A stretch of DNA of 44,439 bases from Candidatus Aalborgicola bjergmarkensis (GTDB taxonomy: Bacteria; Pseudomonadota; Gammaproteobacteria; Burkholderiales; Burkholderiaceae_C). Below the pieces are notes generated by a model. That model was not told the DNA's origin. It saw only the letters and a program-made list of their open reading frames with translations, and ran no database searches. Positions 25,838-34,700 of the stretch are shown piece after piece. Numbering within the stretch: position 1 is the stretch's first letter; the number at the start of each line of letters is the position of its first letter. The position numbers were made by a program, and so were the translations under genes. The DNA lies in NCBI GenBank assembly GCA_016708725.1, contig JADJFE010000023.1, positions 1 through 44,439 on the forward strand. The letters are read 5' to 3'.

Positions 25838-25848
25838 GGGATTAAAAA

Positions 25849-28131
25849 ATGTTCGCTAATGACGATCCACTTGGCCTGTATCAAACCGAAGACGATGATC
25901 CGCTTGGGTTGTTTCCCAATCCTAATCCGCCAAAGAATGAAAACACCAGCTTCATGTCGGACATAGGCTCCGGCTTGAAGTATGGCATCCAGAAGTTGCC
26001 ATCCATCGCCACTGGCCTTGCCGACTTGACGACCACGGTGATTGGCGCGCCGATCAAGCAGGGGTTGAAGGCGGCAGGCGTAGAGGTTGCAGACAGGCCA
26101 TTCGATACGCTGGCAAACATGGCGGGCGAAGCCACAGGGTTCACTCCTGGCAGGTGGGCGGATCAAATCCACACCCAGCTTACGCCAGAAACTAGAGCGC
26201 AGATTGCCGAGAACAAACAGGCGTGGGACGATCCGAACACATCATTTCTTGACGCAGCTGTGACGACGATTGCCAACCCTCGGGCCGCGCTGTACGGCGT
26301 TGCACAATCTGCTGCACCGATGCTGGCTGGCGGATTTGTTGGCCGTGGTGCAGGTATCCTTGGAGGTATAGCGTCAGATACCGCCCGTGCTGCGATTGGA
26401 GAAGGCGCTGTTATGGCTGGGCAGGCCATGGACAACATCGACAAGAACGTATCCCCTGAACTGGCAGCAGCGGCGGCGCTTCCCATTGGAGTAGCTGGCG
26501 GATTGATTGGAGCAGGGTCTGGCGCATTGTCGAATCGGCTTGGTGTTGCCAATGCTGACGCACTTTTCACAGGTGGAGCCGGTAGTGCTGCGCGTGGTGC
26601 CGAACGCCCGTTCTTGCAACGCCTGCCTATTGCCGTTGGTTCAGAAGCGGCAGAAGAAGCTCTGCAAAGCGTGCCAGAGACGGGGTTTTCCAACGTTGCA
26701 GAAGGCAAACCGTTCACAGAGGGTATGGGCCAGAGCGCATTCGAGGGCGCATTGGCTGGTGGCATTATGGGCGCTGGCATGTCACCTTTCAGTCGTGGTG
26801 CAGCAGATACGACAACCGAGCCGCCACCTCCGCAACCACAGCAAGAAACTCTGGCACTGGGCCGCAACCCGGATGCTGGAGCACTCATTCAATCCCCGGA
26901 TGGAAGCGTGGCCTACCGTTCCGAGGTCGAGAACTTTATCAATTCTCTACCGGAAGATGAACAGCCAGCCGCCAGGGCGCGGTTCATGGGGTATGCGCCA
27001 CAGCCAGGCGAACAAACCACCAACCCGGACATCAACCCGGACGAAACTGGTTACAACCCGGACGAAACTGGTTACAACCCGGACGAAACTGGTTACAACC
27101 CGGACGAAACCGCAGAACAACCGCAATTGCAACCAAATGCCCCGCCAGAAGTTCGATACCCTGACGCGCAAGAAGGAAGTATCGCCGCTGCTGCGAATGC
27201 TGCTGATGCGGCAGGTGCATCGCAGATTGAGCAAGCGAATGCCGCACAAGAACAGGCCGCAACACTTGAACAAGCCTCGCAGGAAACCAAAGTCGAACAG
27301 CCAAAGGTTGACAAGAAAAACATTGCTATCGAGATTGCCAAATCGTTGCGAGATCAAATAGCCGCAGACACTCAGGAAGGCGTTATCCGCCACCCGCAAG
27401 AACAAGAGCGTTCAATGCTGCTTGGATTGCTTGATGTGCAAGATGGCGGAAATCTCAGTAACCAGGAACTTGAAAGCAGGCTATCCGCCAAGCAACGCAA
27501 GGATTTTGAGTGGTTGCAAGGCTTTGCCGGCACCGAGCGCATCGCGGTCATGCGCAGTGCGCAACAGCAACAGACAACACAATCAGATTTACCCACCACG
27601 CCAACCACAGGAGAATCCTATGGCAACCAAAGCAGTACCCAGCAAGAAATCAGCACCCAGCAAATCTCCGGCCAAGATGCCACCGGGCAAGAAGGGCTGC
27701 TAAACCAGCAGACTCTTACGCAACCACCAGAACCCGCCCCGGAGTATGACAGCCTACCAATCGAGCAGCGGGCCGAAGTGCTCAAGCAAGCCGGACTGGT
27801 CGCAGACACTGGTGACTTGAACGTCATCGGCAAGGCCATGCTGAACAGGCCGCTGGAGCAAATGCCGCAGGCTATCCAGCAGACAATCAGCCAGATACTC
27901 ACACCACAACCACGGGAACAAATCAATGCCGATCAGAACCAGCAAACCGGGGATCAAGGTACGCAAAGCATTGCGCAAGTATCGCAACAAGCCAACAATC
28001 AATTGGACTCCAGAAGCGATACGATTAGCCAGCAGGCTGTTCTACCGACCTCCGTTGGAGACGATGATGGAGCAGCGAGAGCGATTGGTGAGTCTAATCT
28101 CCCAGCATCCCAATATCAGACACTTCCGTAA
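25849..28131 (+). CDS. Giant polyvalent protein, part 1 (N-terminal 760 aa)
   Basis: The ORF opens with MFANDDPLGLYQTEDDDPLG, a motif I associate with large phage virion proteins carried into the cell. Residues about 130-300 are a Gly/Ala-rich, hydrophobic stretch (APMLAGGFVGRGAGILGG) that may cross or disturb membranes. After a Pro/Gln linker come (NPDETGY)n repeats, then helical domains (EIAKSLRDQIAADTQEG; ELESRLSAKQRKDFEWLQGF). The frame stops at 28131, but sequence continues in another frame, and one extra C near 28127 would give LPVNGTKTPETIAPEAQQ. Two small +1-frame ORFs lie inside its linkers. Probably ejected with DNA as an antirestriction-type protein. Confidence 0.6.
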   Translation: MFANDDPLGLYQTEDDDPLGLFPNPNPPKNENTSFMSDIGSGLKYGIQKLPSIATGLADLTTTVIGAPIKQGLKAAGVEVADRPFDTLANMAGEATGFTPGRWADQIHTQLTPETRAQIAENKQAWDDPNTSFLDAAVTTIANPRAALYGVAQSAAPMLAGGFVGRGAGILGGIASDTARAAIGEGAVMAGQAMDNIDKNVSPELAAAAALPIGVAGGLIGAGSGALSNRLGVANADALFTGGAGSAARGAERPFLQRLPIAVGSEAAEEALQSVPETGFSNVAEGKPFTEGMGQSAFEGALAGGIMGAGMSPFSRGAADTTTEPPPPQPQQETLALGRNPDAGALIQSPDGSVAYRSEVENFINSLPEDEQPAARARFMGYAPQPGEQTTNPDINPDETGYNPDETGYNPDETGYNPDETAEQPQLQPNAPPEVRYPDAQEGSIAAAANAADAAGASQIEQANAAQEQAATLEQASQETKVEQPKVDKKNIAIEIAKSLRDQIAADTQEGVIRHPQEQERSMLLGLLDVQDGGNLSNQELESRLSAKQRKDFEWLQGFAGTERIAVMRSAQQQQTTQSDLPTTPTTGESYGNQSSTQQEISTQQISGQDATGQEGLLNQQTLTQPPEPAPEYDSLPIEQRAEVLKQAGLVADTGDLNVIGKAMLNRPLEQMPQAIQQTISQILTPQPREQINADQNQQTGDQGTQSIAQVSQQANNQLDSRSDTISQQAVLPTSVGDDDGAARAIGESNLPASQYQTLP
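27034..27110 (+). repeat. 21-bp tandem repeats (NPDETGY)
   Basis: Three exact copies of a 21-bp unit starting AACCCGGACGAAACTGGTTA (27034-27096) and a partial fourth encode NPDETGY repeats in the linker of the polyvalent protein. Copy number is likely to vary between isolates. Confidence 0.9.
27620..27703 (+). CDS. Overprinted small basic ORF a (27 aa, +1 frame)
   Basis: ATG 27620 follows AGGAGA (27609-27614) at five bases' distance, an excellent ribosome binding site for a position inside another gene. It encodes a 27-residue Lys/Pro/Ser-rich basic peptide (MATKAVPSKKSAPSKSPAKM) ending GKKGC. The host ORF at the same place reads as Gln/Ser/Thr low complexity. Short basic peptides can arise by chance, so this is weaker than 30813-31187, but the site and the shared +1 register support it. 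Confidence 0.4.
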   Translation: MATKAVPSKKSAPSKSPAKMPPGKKGC

Positions 28132-28141
28132 ATGGCACTAA
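27926..28141 (+). CDS. Overprinted small basic ORF b (71 aa, +1 frame)
   Basis: This 71-residue ORF is in the +1 frame of polyvalent part 1. The sequence (IKVRKALRKYRNKPTINWTP, IRLASRLFYRPPLETMMEQR, HPNIRHFRKWH) is basic with amphipathic helices and looks like a real small protein. The host frame here is Gln/Asp/Ser-rich and ends at 28131. Only a weak GGGA site precedes the ATG. Its end lies where the host frame breaks, so a sequencing error could change the last residues but would leave an early stop anyway. Confidence 0.45.
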   Translation: MPIRTSKPGIKVRKALRKYRNKPTINWTPEAIRLASRLFYRPPLETMMEQRERLVSLISQHPNIRHFRKWH

Positions 28142-29789
28142 AACCCCCGAAACCATCGCGCCAGAAGCGCAACAGCCGACCCAGCAGCCCGGCGCCAACC
28201 CTACCGCAGCGCCACTGAGCGTACCAGACAGACTTCGTGCGCAGAGGGCGCAGCTATCTGCATCCGCCCTGCCATCCCTCAATCTTCCGAAGGACGAGCG
28301 CCAACGCCAACAGGCGCTCAAGGGAGAATTGCGAGACAGACTCGGACTAAACCCAGGCCAGCCACAAGCAGCCCCGAAGCGCAGCCCGTTCAAAGAGTTC
28401 ATCGTAAGGCACGGCATCAGCGATTCACCATCTGATGTAGTTGGTGAAGGTAACGCATTCCGGGCAAACAATATCTTGCCGCGTGCATTCCGCAAGAACG
28501 GGTTAAGCCTTGACGCACTGGCTGAAAAAGCCGTCGAAGCCGGGTACATCACCCAGGACGACCTTGATGCAGGGAACGCGCATACTGTGCTGGCATCCAT
28601 GATCCAAGACGAGGTTGCTGGCCGCAAGACCCATCTCCCGGTGAACATGCAGACGGATGACGCCTCAGCAAAGATGGAAGCGTACCGGCGCGCGGAGATA
28701 GAGGACGCGGCTGATAAGTATGGGTTGCCATACGACCAGTACACGCGCACAGACCGTTTAGCTAGCATGGTCCGCCGTGTCCAGACCAGGCTTGAACAAC
28801 CGGAACCAACCGGCCTACTGAAACCAGATAGGATATTACGTAACGCACAAGAGGCTGTAGCACGCATCGAGCGCAAACGCGCCCAGGAAACCGAGCGTTA
28901 TCAACAGTTCGCAAAGCTGACTATCGACGAGCAGGATGCAACAATTGACGTTCTTACCGACGACAATGGGCATCCAGTATTTGCACGTCGTGCCGATGCT
29001 GATACACACGACGCATGGCACCAGGCACAGCAACAATGGAGCGACTTATATGGCGAAGCCTACACCCCCGACAATGCCGAACAACAGAGTATCGGAAAAG
29101 ATCAAGCACCTACCGCTGGAATCACAGAAGCGAGTCCTGGAAGCGCTCAAGGAAATGATACCGCAGCACAATCGGGAAGCACTCAAGCACAAAATGGAAC
29201 AGGCCAAGGCCAGCAAGAACAAACCTTCGGACTGACAAGCCCGACACGCTCAGATGTTCTGACGCAGCAGGCAGCGATTGAGGCCGAAACAGCACGCAAG
29301 GAACAAGGCGGCGACAAGCCTATCACTCGCAAGGTGACTGCAGATCAGGTTGACTTGTTCAATCCGCAGGGTGGATTGTTTGATGCACCGGCAGATGACC
29401 CTGCTCCGCCACCAACCAATCTCAAGGAAGGACTGGAGCGGATTCGGGCGAAGAATCAAAAGCCGTTTGAAGCGACATCTCTTACGCCTAAGCAATACCA
29501 TGAGGAAAAGTTGCAAAAAATGGCACGCGACAATGATGTGTCTATTGCCGAAGTGCGCGAGATGTACGATACGCCAGAAGGGCGCACAGAAAATGAAAAT
29601 GAGTGGGTGACAGGGGTATTTGAGGCTGCAAAAAATGGCGCAACCTTAACAAGATTGACGTTAGACAAATTGCATGAAATTCGGCCTGGCGCAGTTGGGC
29701 AAGTCATGCATGATTATCCGAATGCGAAACTTCCAGACGGTTATCGGATTTACCAGAAGTGCGCAAAGGTGCGGGTGCCACGAGGCTAG
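28098..29789 (+). CDS. Giant polyvalent protein, part 2
   Basis: Open from 28098 in the frame following part 1, without a convincing own start (first ATG 28329), so it reads as a continuation. It holds a helical domain (ERQRQQALKGELRDRLGLNP), a block RHGISDSPSDVVGEGNAFRA to ARRADADTHDAWHQAQQQW, a low-complexity linker overlapped by ORF c, then DQVDLFNPQGGLFDAPADDP and NLKEGLERIRAKN. The frame ends at 29789. One extra A at 29765-29767 would instead give KGAGATRLAKANPPPASKLG and a stop at 29845, a believable C-terminus. So this may be the end of a first giant protein, or an error before a continuing one. Confidence 0.5.
   Translation, partial: SPSIPISDTSVNGTKTPETIAPEAQQPTQQPGANPTAAPLSVPDRLRAQRAQLSASALPSLNLPKDERQRQQALKGELRDRLGLNPGQPQAAPKRSPFKEFIVRHGISDSPSDVVGEGNAFRANNILPRAFRKNGLSLDALAEKAVEAGYITQDDLDAGNAHTVLASMIQDEVAGRKTHLPVNMQTDDASAKMEAYRRAEIEDAADKYGLPYDQYTRTDRLASMVRRVQTRLEQPEPTGLLKPDRILRNAQEAVARIERKRAQETERYQQFAKLTIDEQDATIDVLTDDNGHPVFARRADADTHDAWHQAQQQWSDLYGEAYTPDNAEQQSIGKDQAPTAGITEASPGSAQGNDTAAQSGSTQAQNGTGQGQQEQTFGLTSPTRSDVLTQQAAIEAETARKEQGGDKPITRKVTADQVDLFNPQGGLFDAPADDPAPPPTNLKEGLERIRAKNQKPFEATSLTPKQYHEEKLQKMARDNDVSIAEVREMYDTPEGRTENENEWVTGVFEAAKNGATLTRLTLDKLHEIRPGAVGQVMHDYPNAKLPDGYRIYQKCAKVRVPRG
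29050..29235 (+). CDS. Overprinted small ORF c (61 aa, +1 frame)
   Basis: ATG 29050 follows GGAG (29038-29041) with eight bases between. The 61-residue product is Pro-rich at first (MAKPTPPTMPNNRVSEK), then strongly helical and basic (LESQKRVLEALKEMIPQHN, REALKHKMEQAKASKNK). The host frame, which continues on both sides, here reads as Gly/Gln/Ser/Thr low complexity (SPGSAQGNDTAAQSGSTQ). The alternative frame thus has the composition of a normal small protein and the host frame does not. Function unknown. Confidence 0.5.
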   Translation: MAKPTPPTMPNNRVSEKIKHLPLESQKRVLEALKEMIPQHNREALKHKMEQAKASKNKPSD

Positions 29790-29845
29790 CGAAAGCAAAC
29801 CCACCACCCGCCAGCAAGCTGGGGCAGCAACTGAAAGCGAAGTAA

Positions 29846-30049
29846 GTACCAAGGCATCACAAACTAGTGTGCCTCAAAGAGTTCAAAATCATCTAGGCGC
29901 AGAAAACTGACAAACGGAAGACTAGCAACAAGCGACGATCCAGTAACAGGCGAAATTTTCAAGTTCAATCTAGTTAGAAAGAAATGGTTTGTTATCATGC
30001 AAAAACTTGAGGACTATCCCCGGAGAGTTCAGATAAGCGGCACAAAGCT
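29846..30049 (+). other. Disrupted stretch of the polyvalent region
   Basis: No single frame spans this stretch, yet pieces look coding: TSVPQRVQNHLGAE in one frame to 29904, then LTNGRLATSDDPVTGEIF and FNLVRKKWFVIMQKLEDYPR in another to about 30049. Adding one A to the run at 29903-29906 joins them, and one A at 30050-30052 joins the next segment (GTKLKSASGTAQKESPDLD). It is either an error-rich part of one giant gene or the start of a second giant gene after a stop at 29845. Confidence 0.4.
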
Positions 30050-31744
30050 AAATCGGCATCGGGCACAGCCCAGAAGGAATCGCCCGATCTGGATGCCATG
30101 TTTGACGATGTTTTGTCCGAAGAATTGGCAAAACGTCAACCAGCAGAACCACCGAAGAGTGTGCCTGAGAAGTTGCGCGCAGCAAGAGCACAGCAGCAGA
30201 CTAAAAAATCCCAACCAGCAGAAAAGTTTTATAGGCACAACGCTATTGCCAACGAGTACGGATTTTCTGTTAGCGCCGACGGGTCGATCTCAACATCAGC
30301 CGGGAAAGAAAGCGGTGCTAAGGTTGTAATAAAAGGTTCTCGGTTTCAGGTCAGAAGCAAAAAAACAGACGACATCGTTTACTCAGGCGCAACAGTTGAA
30401 AGCATGGGTAAGTTTTTGGAGAGCTTCTGGGGCGCAGAGAAAGCCGTTGGTGGTTCTCAGGCAGTTCCACCTCGCACAGCAACTCAAGCCGCAGCAAGCG
30501 CCTTAAAGAATACCGCATCAGCACTAAACAACGCCATTGACGGACTGGGCGCATTATTTGGCGGGACTACTAGCGGAAGGATGGGTTCTGGGCTATCCTT
30601 TGACGAGGATACCTATGCGAAAGCCAAGCCGCTATTTCAGGCCGCGATTGCAAACCTATCCGACGCTGGCAGCGACATCAAGGAAGCCATGCGCGCCATT
30701 GTGAAGATGGTGTTGGACAAGTTCGGCGCCACTGCTGTGCAAAACATGAAGCCGTATGTGGTACGGTTCATTCAAGATGTGCAAAACGGGAATGATCGTA
30801 ACGGAGAATCGAATGTACCAAGTGCCAACAGTAGTGTGGAACGAGATAGCGAAGTCGCAGGCACTAAGCCAGCCGTGGGTGACTCTGTTCAGGATGACGC
30901 AGCAGGAACTGCCAGCCGGCCTGGAGAAGCTGGTGGACGCACCCCTGGAGGCACAGGGAGCGGACAACAAGACAGTTCTGGCGTATCGTCTGGTAGCACC
31001 GCTGTTACAGGAGAACGAGGCGATCAGCGACTACATCATGTTGGTGGACAATCCGAGCTTACGAGCATCGTTACCGGAGCTGACTTCAGTGAACGAGGCG
31101 GTGATTCTGGCATCACAGGAGTACCTCCTGAACCCATCTCAACAAGCCAAGTTGACGCAGCTGCTGACCAAAGCCCTACAGGGTTAAAAGCTGGGATTGA
31201 GCGCGCACGCGCCAATAAAGTCACGGTAACACCGGGCGACATCGACAACATCCGAGCCACGTTACCCCAGCTACTCCCAGGCCAGCAAGAAGATGTAAAA
31301 CTGGCAGAAACACGCTTTGCCAAGGTAGACGGCTACGGGATGCTGTTTACCAATGGCACCGGCACCGGCAAGACATTTACCGGGCTTGGCGTAATAAAAC
31401 GGTTTGCATTGCAAGGAAAGAGTAACACGCTGATCGTTGCGCCGGACAGCAAAATAGCATCCGATTGGATAGAGTCAGGGAAACGGCTTGGGTTGAATAT
31501 CACACTGCTGGAAAACACCAAGGACTCCGGAAATGGCATTGTCATAACGACTTACGCCAACCTCGGCGAGAACGATACGCTGGCAAGTCGCAAGTGGGAT
31601 TTGGTTGTAGCAGATGAAGGCGCACTCGCTCATGCAAGCATCGGACGGCGAGCCGACGACATATCTTTACAACCTTCGCGCGATCACCAACCATCCGGAC
31701 GGCGCACATACCCGGTTCAACATGCTGCACCGGGCGGAGCTTGA
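30050..31744 (+). CDS. Giant polyvalent protein, part 3 (linker and SF2 helicase N-terminal half)
   Basis: A helical region (DAMFDDVLSEELAKRQ) and a small beta domain (YGFSVSADGSISTSAGKE, SRFQVRSKKTDDIVYSG) are followed by a long Gly/Ser/Thr/Gln linker (about 30800-31190, overlapped by ORF e). The helicase then begins: ATLPQLLPGQQEDVKLAETR, Walker A FTNGTGTGKT (about nt 31349-31378), motif Ia NTLIVAPDSKIASDWIESG. The frame runs on to 31744 only as nonsense: one G too many at 31619-31620 breaks the Walker B box, which would read VVADEAHSLMQASD. The helicase continues in the frame of the next entry. It is SNF2- or strawberry-notch-like, as in DarB-type phage proteins. Confidence 0.6.
   Translation, partial: KSASGTAQKESPDLDAMFDDVLSEELAKRQPAEPPKSVPEKLRAARAQQQTKKSQPAEKFYRHNAIANEYGFSVSADGSISTSAGKESGAKVVIKGSRFQVRSKKTDDIVYSGATVESMGKFLESFWGAEKAVGGSQAVPPRTATQAAASALKNTASALNNAIDGLGALFGGTTSGRMGSGLSFDEDTYAKAKPLFQAAIANLSDAGSDIKEAMRAIVKMVLDKFGATAVQNMKPYVVRFIQDVQNGNDRNGESNVPSANSSVERDSEVAGTKPAVGDSVQDDAAGTASRPGEAGGRTPGGTGSGQQDSSGVSSGSTAVTGERGDQRLHHVGGQSELTSIVTGADFSERGGDSGITGVPPEPISTSQVDAAADQSPTGLKAGIERARANKVTVTPGDIDNIRATLPQLLPGQQEDVKLAETRFAKVDGYGMLFTNGTGTGKTFTGLGVIKRFALQGKSNTLIVAPDSKIASDWIESGKRLGLNITLLENTKDSGNGIVITTYANLGENDTLASRKWDLVVADEGALAHASIGRRADDISLQPSRDHQPSGRRTYPVQHAAPGGA
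30813..31187 (+). CDS. Overprinted gene e (124 aa, +1 frame)
   Basis: The best candidate for an overlapping gene. ATG 30813 follows GGAGA (30803-30807) with a five-base gap. The 124-residue product has normal composition and helical segments (VWNEIAKSQALSQPWVTLF, VLAYRLVAPLLQENEAISDY, NEAVILASQEYLLNPSQQAK). Its codons mostly end in G or C (CTG, GAG, CAG, GCG), like neighbouring genes. The host frame, open before and after, reads here only as Gly/Ser/Thr/Asp linker, so the +1 frame looks like the selected one. It overlaps no domain of the host protein. Function unknown; a small helical virion or morphogenesis protein is possible. Confidence 0.65.
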   Translation: MYQVPTVVWNEIAKSQALSQPWVTLFRMTQQELPAGLEKLVDAPLEAQGADNKTVLAYRLVAPLLQENEAISDYIMLVDNPSLRASLPELTSVNEAVILASQEYLLNPSQQAKLTQLLTKALQG

Positions 31745-34700
31745 TCGAGCGACAGCACTTGGCAAGGAAATAGAAGAAGCCGAACGCGACATGTCCGCAT
31801 CGGACACGACAGATATGCGGCGTGCCTCACTCGAAACCAAGAGCGAAAAGATGCAAGCAGAGCTTGGCGACTTGCGTAAAAAACTCGATGCCTCCAAGGC
31901 AAAGGTACTGGCAGAAGTTAAAGCCAGCCAGGGCGCAGGCCGCACCAGGCTTGTAGCGCTATCTGCCACGCCATTCGCCTACGAGAAAACGATTGACTGG
32001 GCCAATGGCTACCTGTTTGACTACAACGAAGGGCAAGGGAGCGATCGCGAGAACGGACGCGGTTACAACGCGGGCAGCAACAAAGATCGCTACATGATGC
32101 AGCACTTCGGTTATTCGATGCGCTACAACAAGCTCACCCAGCCTGATGCCAAGGTAGATCGCGGGCTGATGCAGCGCCAGTGGAATGCCAACCTGAAGAA
32201 GTCAGGCGCACTATCGGGTCGTATGTTGGATGTGATACCAGACTATGACAGGCGTTTCATTTTGGTGGAATCTGCCATTGGCAACCGCATTGACGAGGCG
32301 CTGGACTGGATTAGCGAGCAACGCCAGTCAGAAAAAGGCCAAGGCCCATATTCAGAACTTAGCGACGCCATCAACGAGCAATTCAAGTACCTACAAAAAC
32401 GCTATCTGCTGGAGGCGATCAAAGCCACTGAGGTAATACCGATTGTGAAGCAGCACCTCGCCATGGGGCGCAAGGTGGTTGTGTTCCACGACTACAAGAA
32501 GGGCGGAGGCTTCAATCCGTTTCGCGTCAATACGGCTGGCAAGTCTGACATGGCCGCTGCGGTGCGGGAGTTCGAGGCCAAGTTCAAGGATTTGGTGAAT
32601 GCCCCACTGGGGTCTATGCCGTCACCCATTGAGGTATTCAGCCGGGAGTTACCGCAGACGCTGCTTATCAATGGCGACGAAAAGCAAGCTGATTTACTCA
32701 AGCGCTACAAGTCGTTTCAAGACGATGCCAACGGGCCGCAGGTCATGCTGGTTCAGTCTGCCAAGAACAAAGGCTGGAGCGGGCACGACACCACAGGCAA
32801 GCATCAGCGAGTGCTAATCAACCTTGGGCAACCCACAGCCCCCACACTGGCGATACAGCAAGAGGGCCGAATCTACCGCACAGGGCAGGCATCAGACGCG
32901 ATCATGCGCTACATGAACACCGGCACAAACTGGGAGCGCTGGACGTTTGCAAACACTATTGCAGGCAGGGCAAGTACAGCCGAGAACCTGGGCATGGGCG
33001 AAATGGCGCGCGCGCTCAAAGACTCGTTCATCCAGTCGTTTGAGGAATCAGACGCTTATCCGCCAGGGCATGAAAACGAGGGCAAGGGCGGCAAAGAGCG
33101 CGACAAAGCCGCCAATGATGCGATCACCGAGTACGACCGGGCCAAGACCTTCTACTTCGGGCAGCAGAAAAAGAACAGCAAAACCAAAGCGCAAGAGGGT
33201 GCCGACTACTTCGCCACACCTGAGCCTATCGGCCTGAAAATGGCGCAATGGCTGGATGCGCGAGGCGGCGAGGATGTACTTGAACCAAGCGCAGGGCATG
33301 GCGCCATTGCACGATGGATACCAGACAACACCAGCCGTACCGCGATTGAGCCAAGCCTGACGCTGCGCTCGCGCATGGCAATGGTGATGAATCCTACCGA
33401 AGATCGCATTATTGATGGAACGTTTGAAGATCACCACGTTGGCAACAAGTACGACGGCATTGTGATGAATCCGCCATTTGGATCAGGCGGGAAGACTGCC
33501 ATTGACCACCTGGCCAAAGCCGCTACCCACTTGCGCGACGGTGGGCGCATTGTGGCGCTGATACCAACCGGACCAGCAGCAGATAAGAAGTTTGACAAGT
33601 GGTTTTATGACAAGAGCGAGCGGCAGGTAAAAGCAGTGATGGAAACGGTTGCACTTGGGAAAATATACAAGGGCGATACCGTTATTCTCAAAGCCAATGG
33701 TCAAAAGGCAACAGTCTTGCGCGCAAACGACACTGCAGGTCTGCTAGTTCACTTCGCAGGCCATTCTGCAGGAACCAATACGCTTGCATATCCAAATATG
33801 ATCTCCGCCGTTGAGCCAACTGGCAAACGCACAGAGTCATTCAACGCCGCAGAAGGCTTGCAACTGGTTGCCAACATCAAGCTGCCACAAGTCGCATTTG
33901 AACGCGCAGGGACATCAGTGGCTACGCGCATTGTGGTTCTTGAGAAAGGTGGTGCAAACGTGGTGCAGCGTGACCGGGATTACTCGGACATCACTGACGT
34001 CAAGGAACTGTTCGACAAATTGGAGCATTTGGACTTTGCAGCCCGCACTAAGCCGGTAGAAGCTGCGCCTGTTGAAGCTCCAAAGGCCGAAAAGCCAGCA
34101 TCAGCACCCAAGCCAGCAAAGGCATCAGCCAATGCAGGAGATGAAGTTTCCATCAACGGCAAGAAGTACGAAATCCAGATTTACATCACCAACGCAGGCA
34201 AGGAGAAGCGCGGGATATGGATGGATTCAAAGGCGGAGGCCAGCAAGTACAGCGCCCGCACCTTCACGCACAGCTCCAACAAGGGGAAGTGGTTTGTCGA
34301 TGAATACTGGTTCCCGAAGGATTCGGAGATCATCAAGCCTGAAACAGGAGCCAATCCTTCCAGGTTGCAACAATCCCACATCAACAACGGCGACTCCAAC
34401 GCCGAAGAAACCGCCAAGGTGCAAGCCGGCATCGAGGGCAAAAGCCTTATTGACGCTGCGCGTTTCATTGCGCAAACAGGCACCCCAGCTCAAGCCGAGA
34501 TTGCAAAGCAAGTCATTTCAAAACTGGAGCGGTTACAGGCCAGTGGTGTCGAACTGAAATTGATCGTTGCGCATCGTGGCGACCAGGTTCCTGCACAAAT
34601 GGGCAAGTCCAGGGGGTACACAGAATCCGGGTTTGACAGCAAAGGCCGCGATATTACTGTGTGGGTGGCTGGTGCCGATGTGATTGGCCGGGTAGGGACG

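Noticed and set aside
26507..27361. 284-residue +1-frame ORF in polyvalent part 1
   Set aside because: It is in the same relative frame as the overprinted candidates, but it is Arg/Gln/Lys low complexity and the host frame here has ordinary domains, so it looks like a shadow.
34072..34557. 161-residue +1-frame ORF in polyvalent part 4
   Set aside because: Ser/Arg/Pro/Thr-rich, no good ribosome binding site, and the host frame has a normal domain over most of it.
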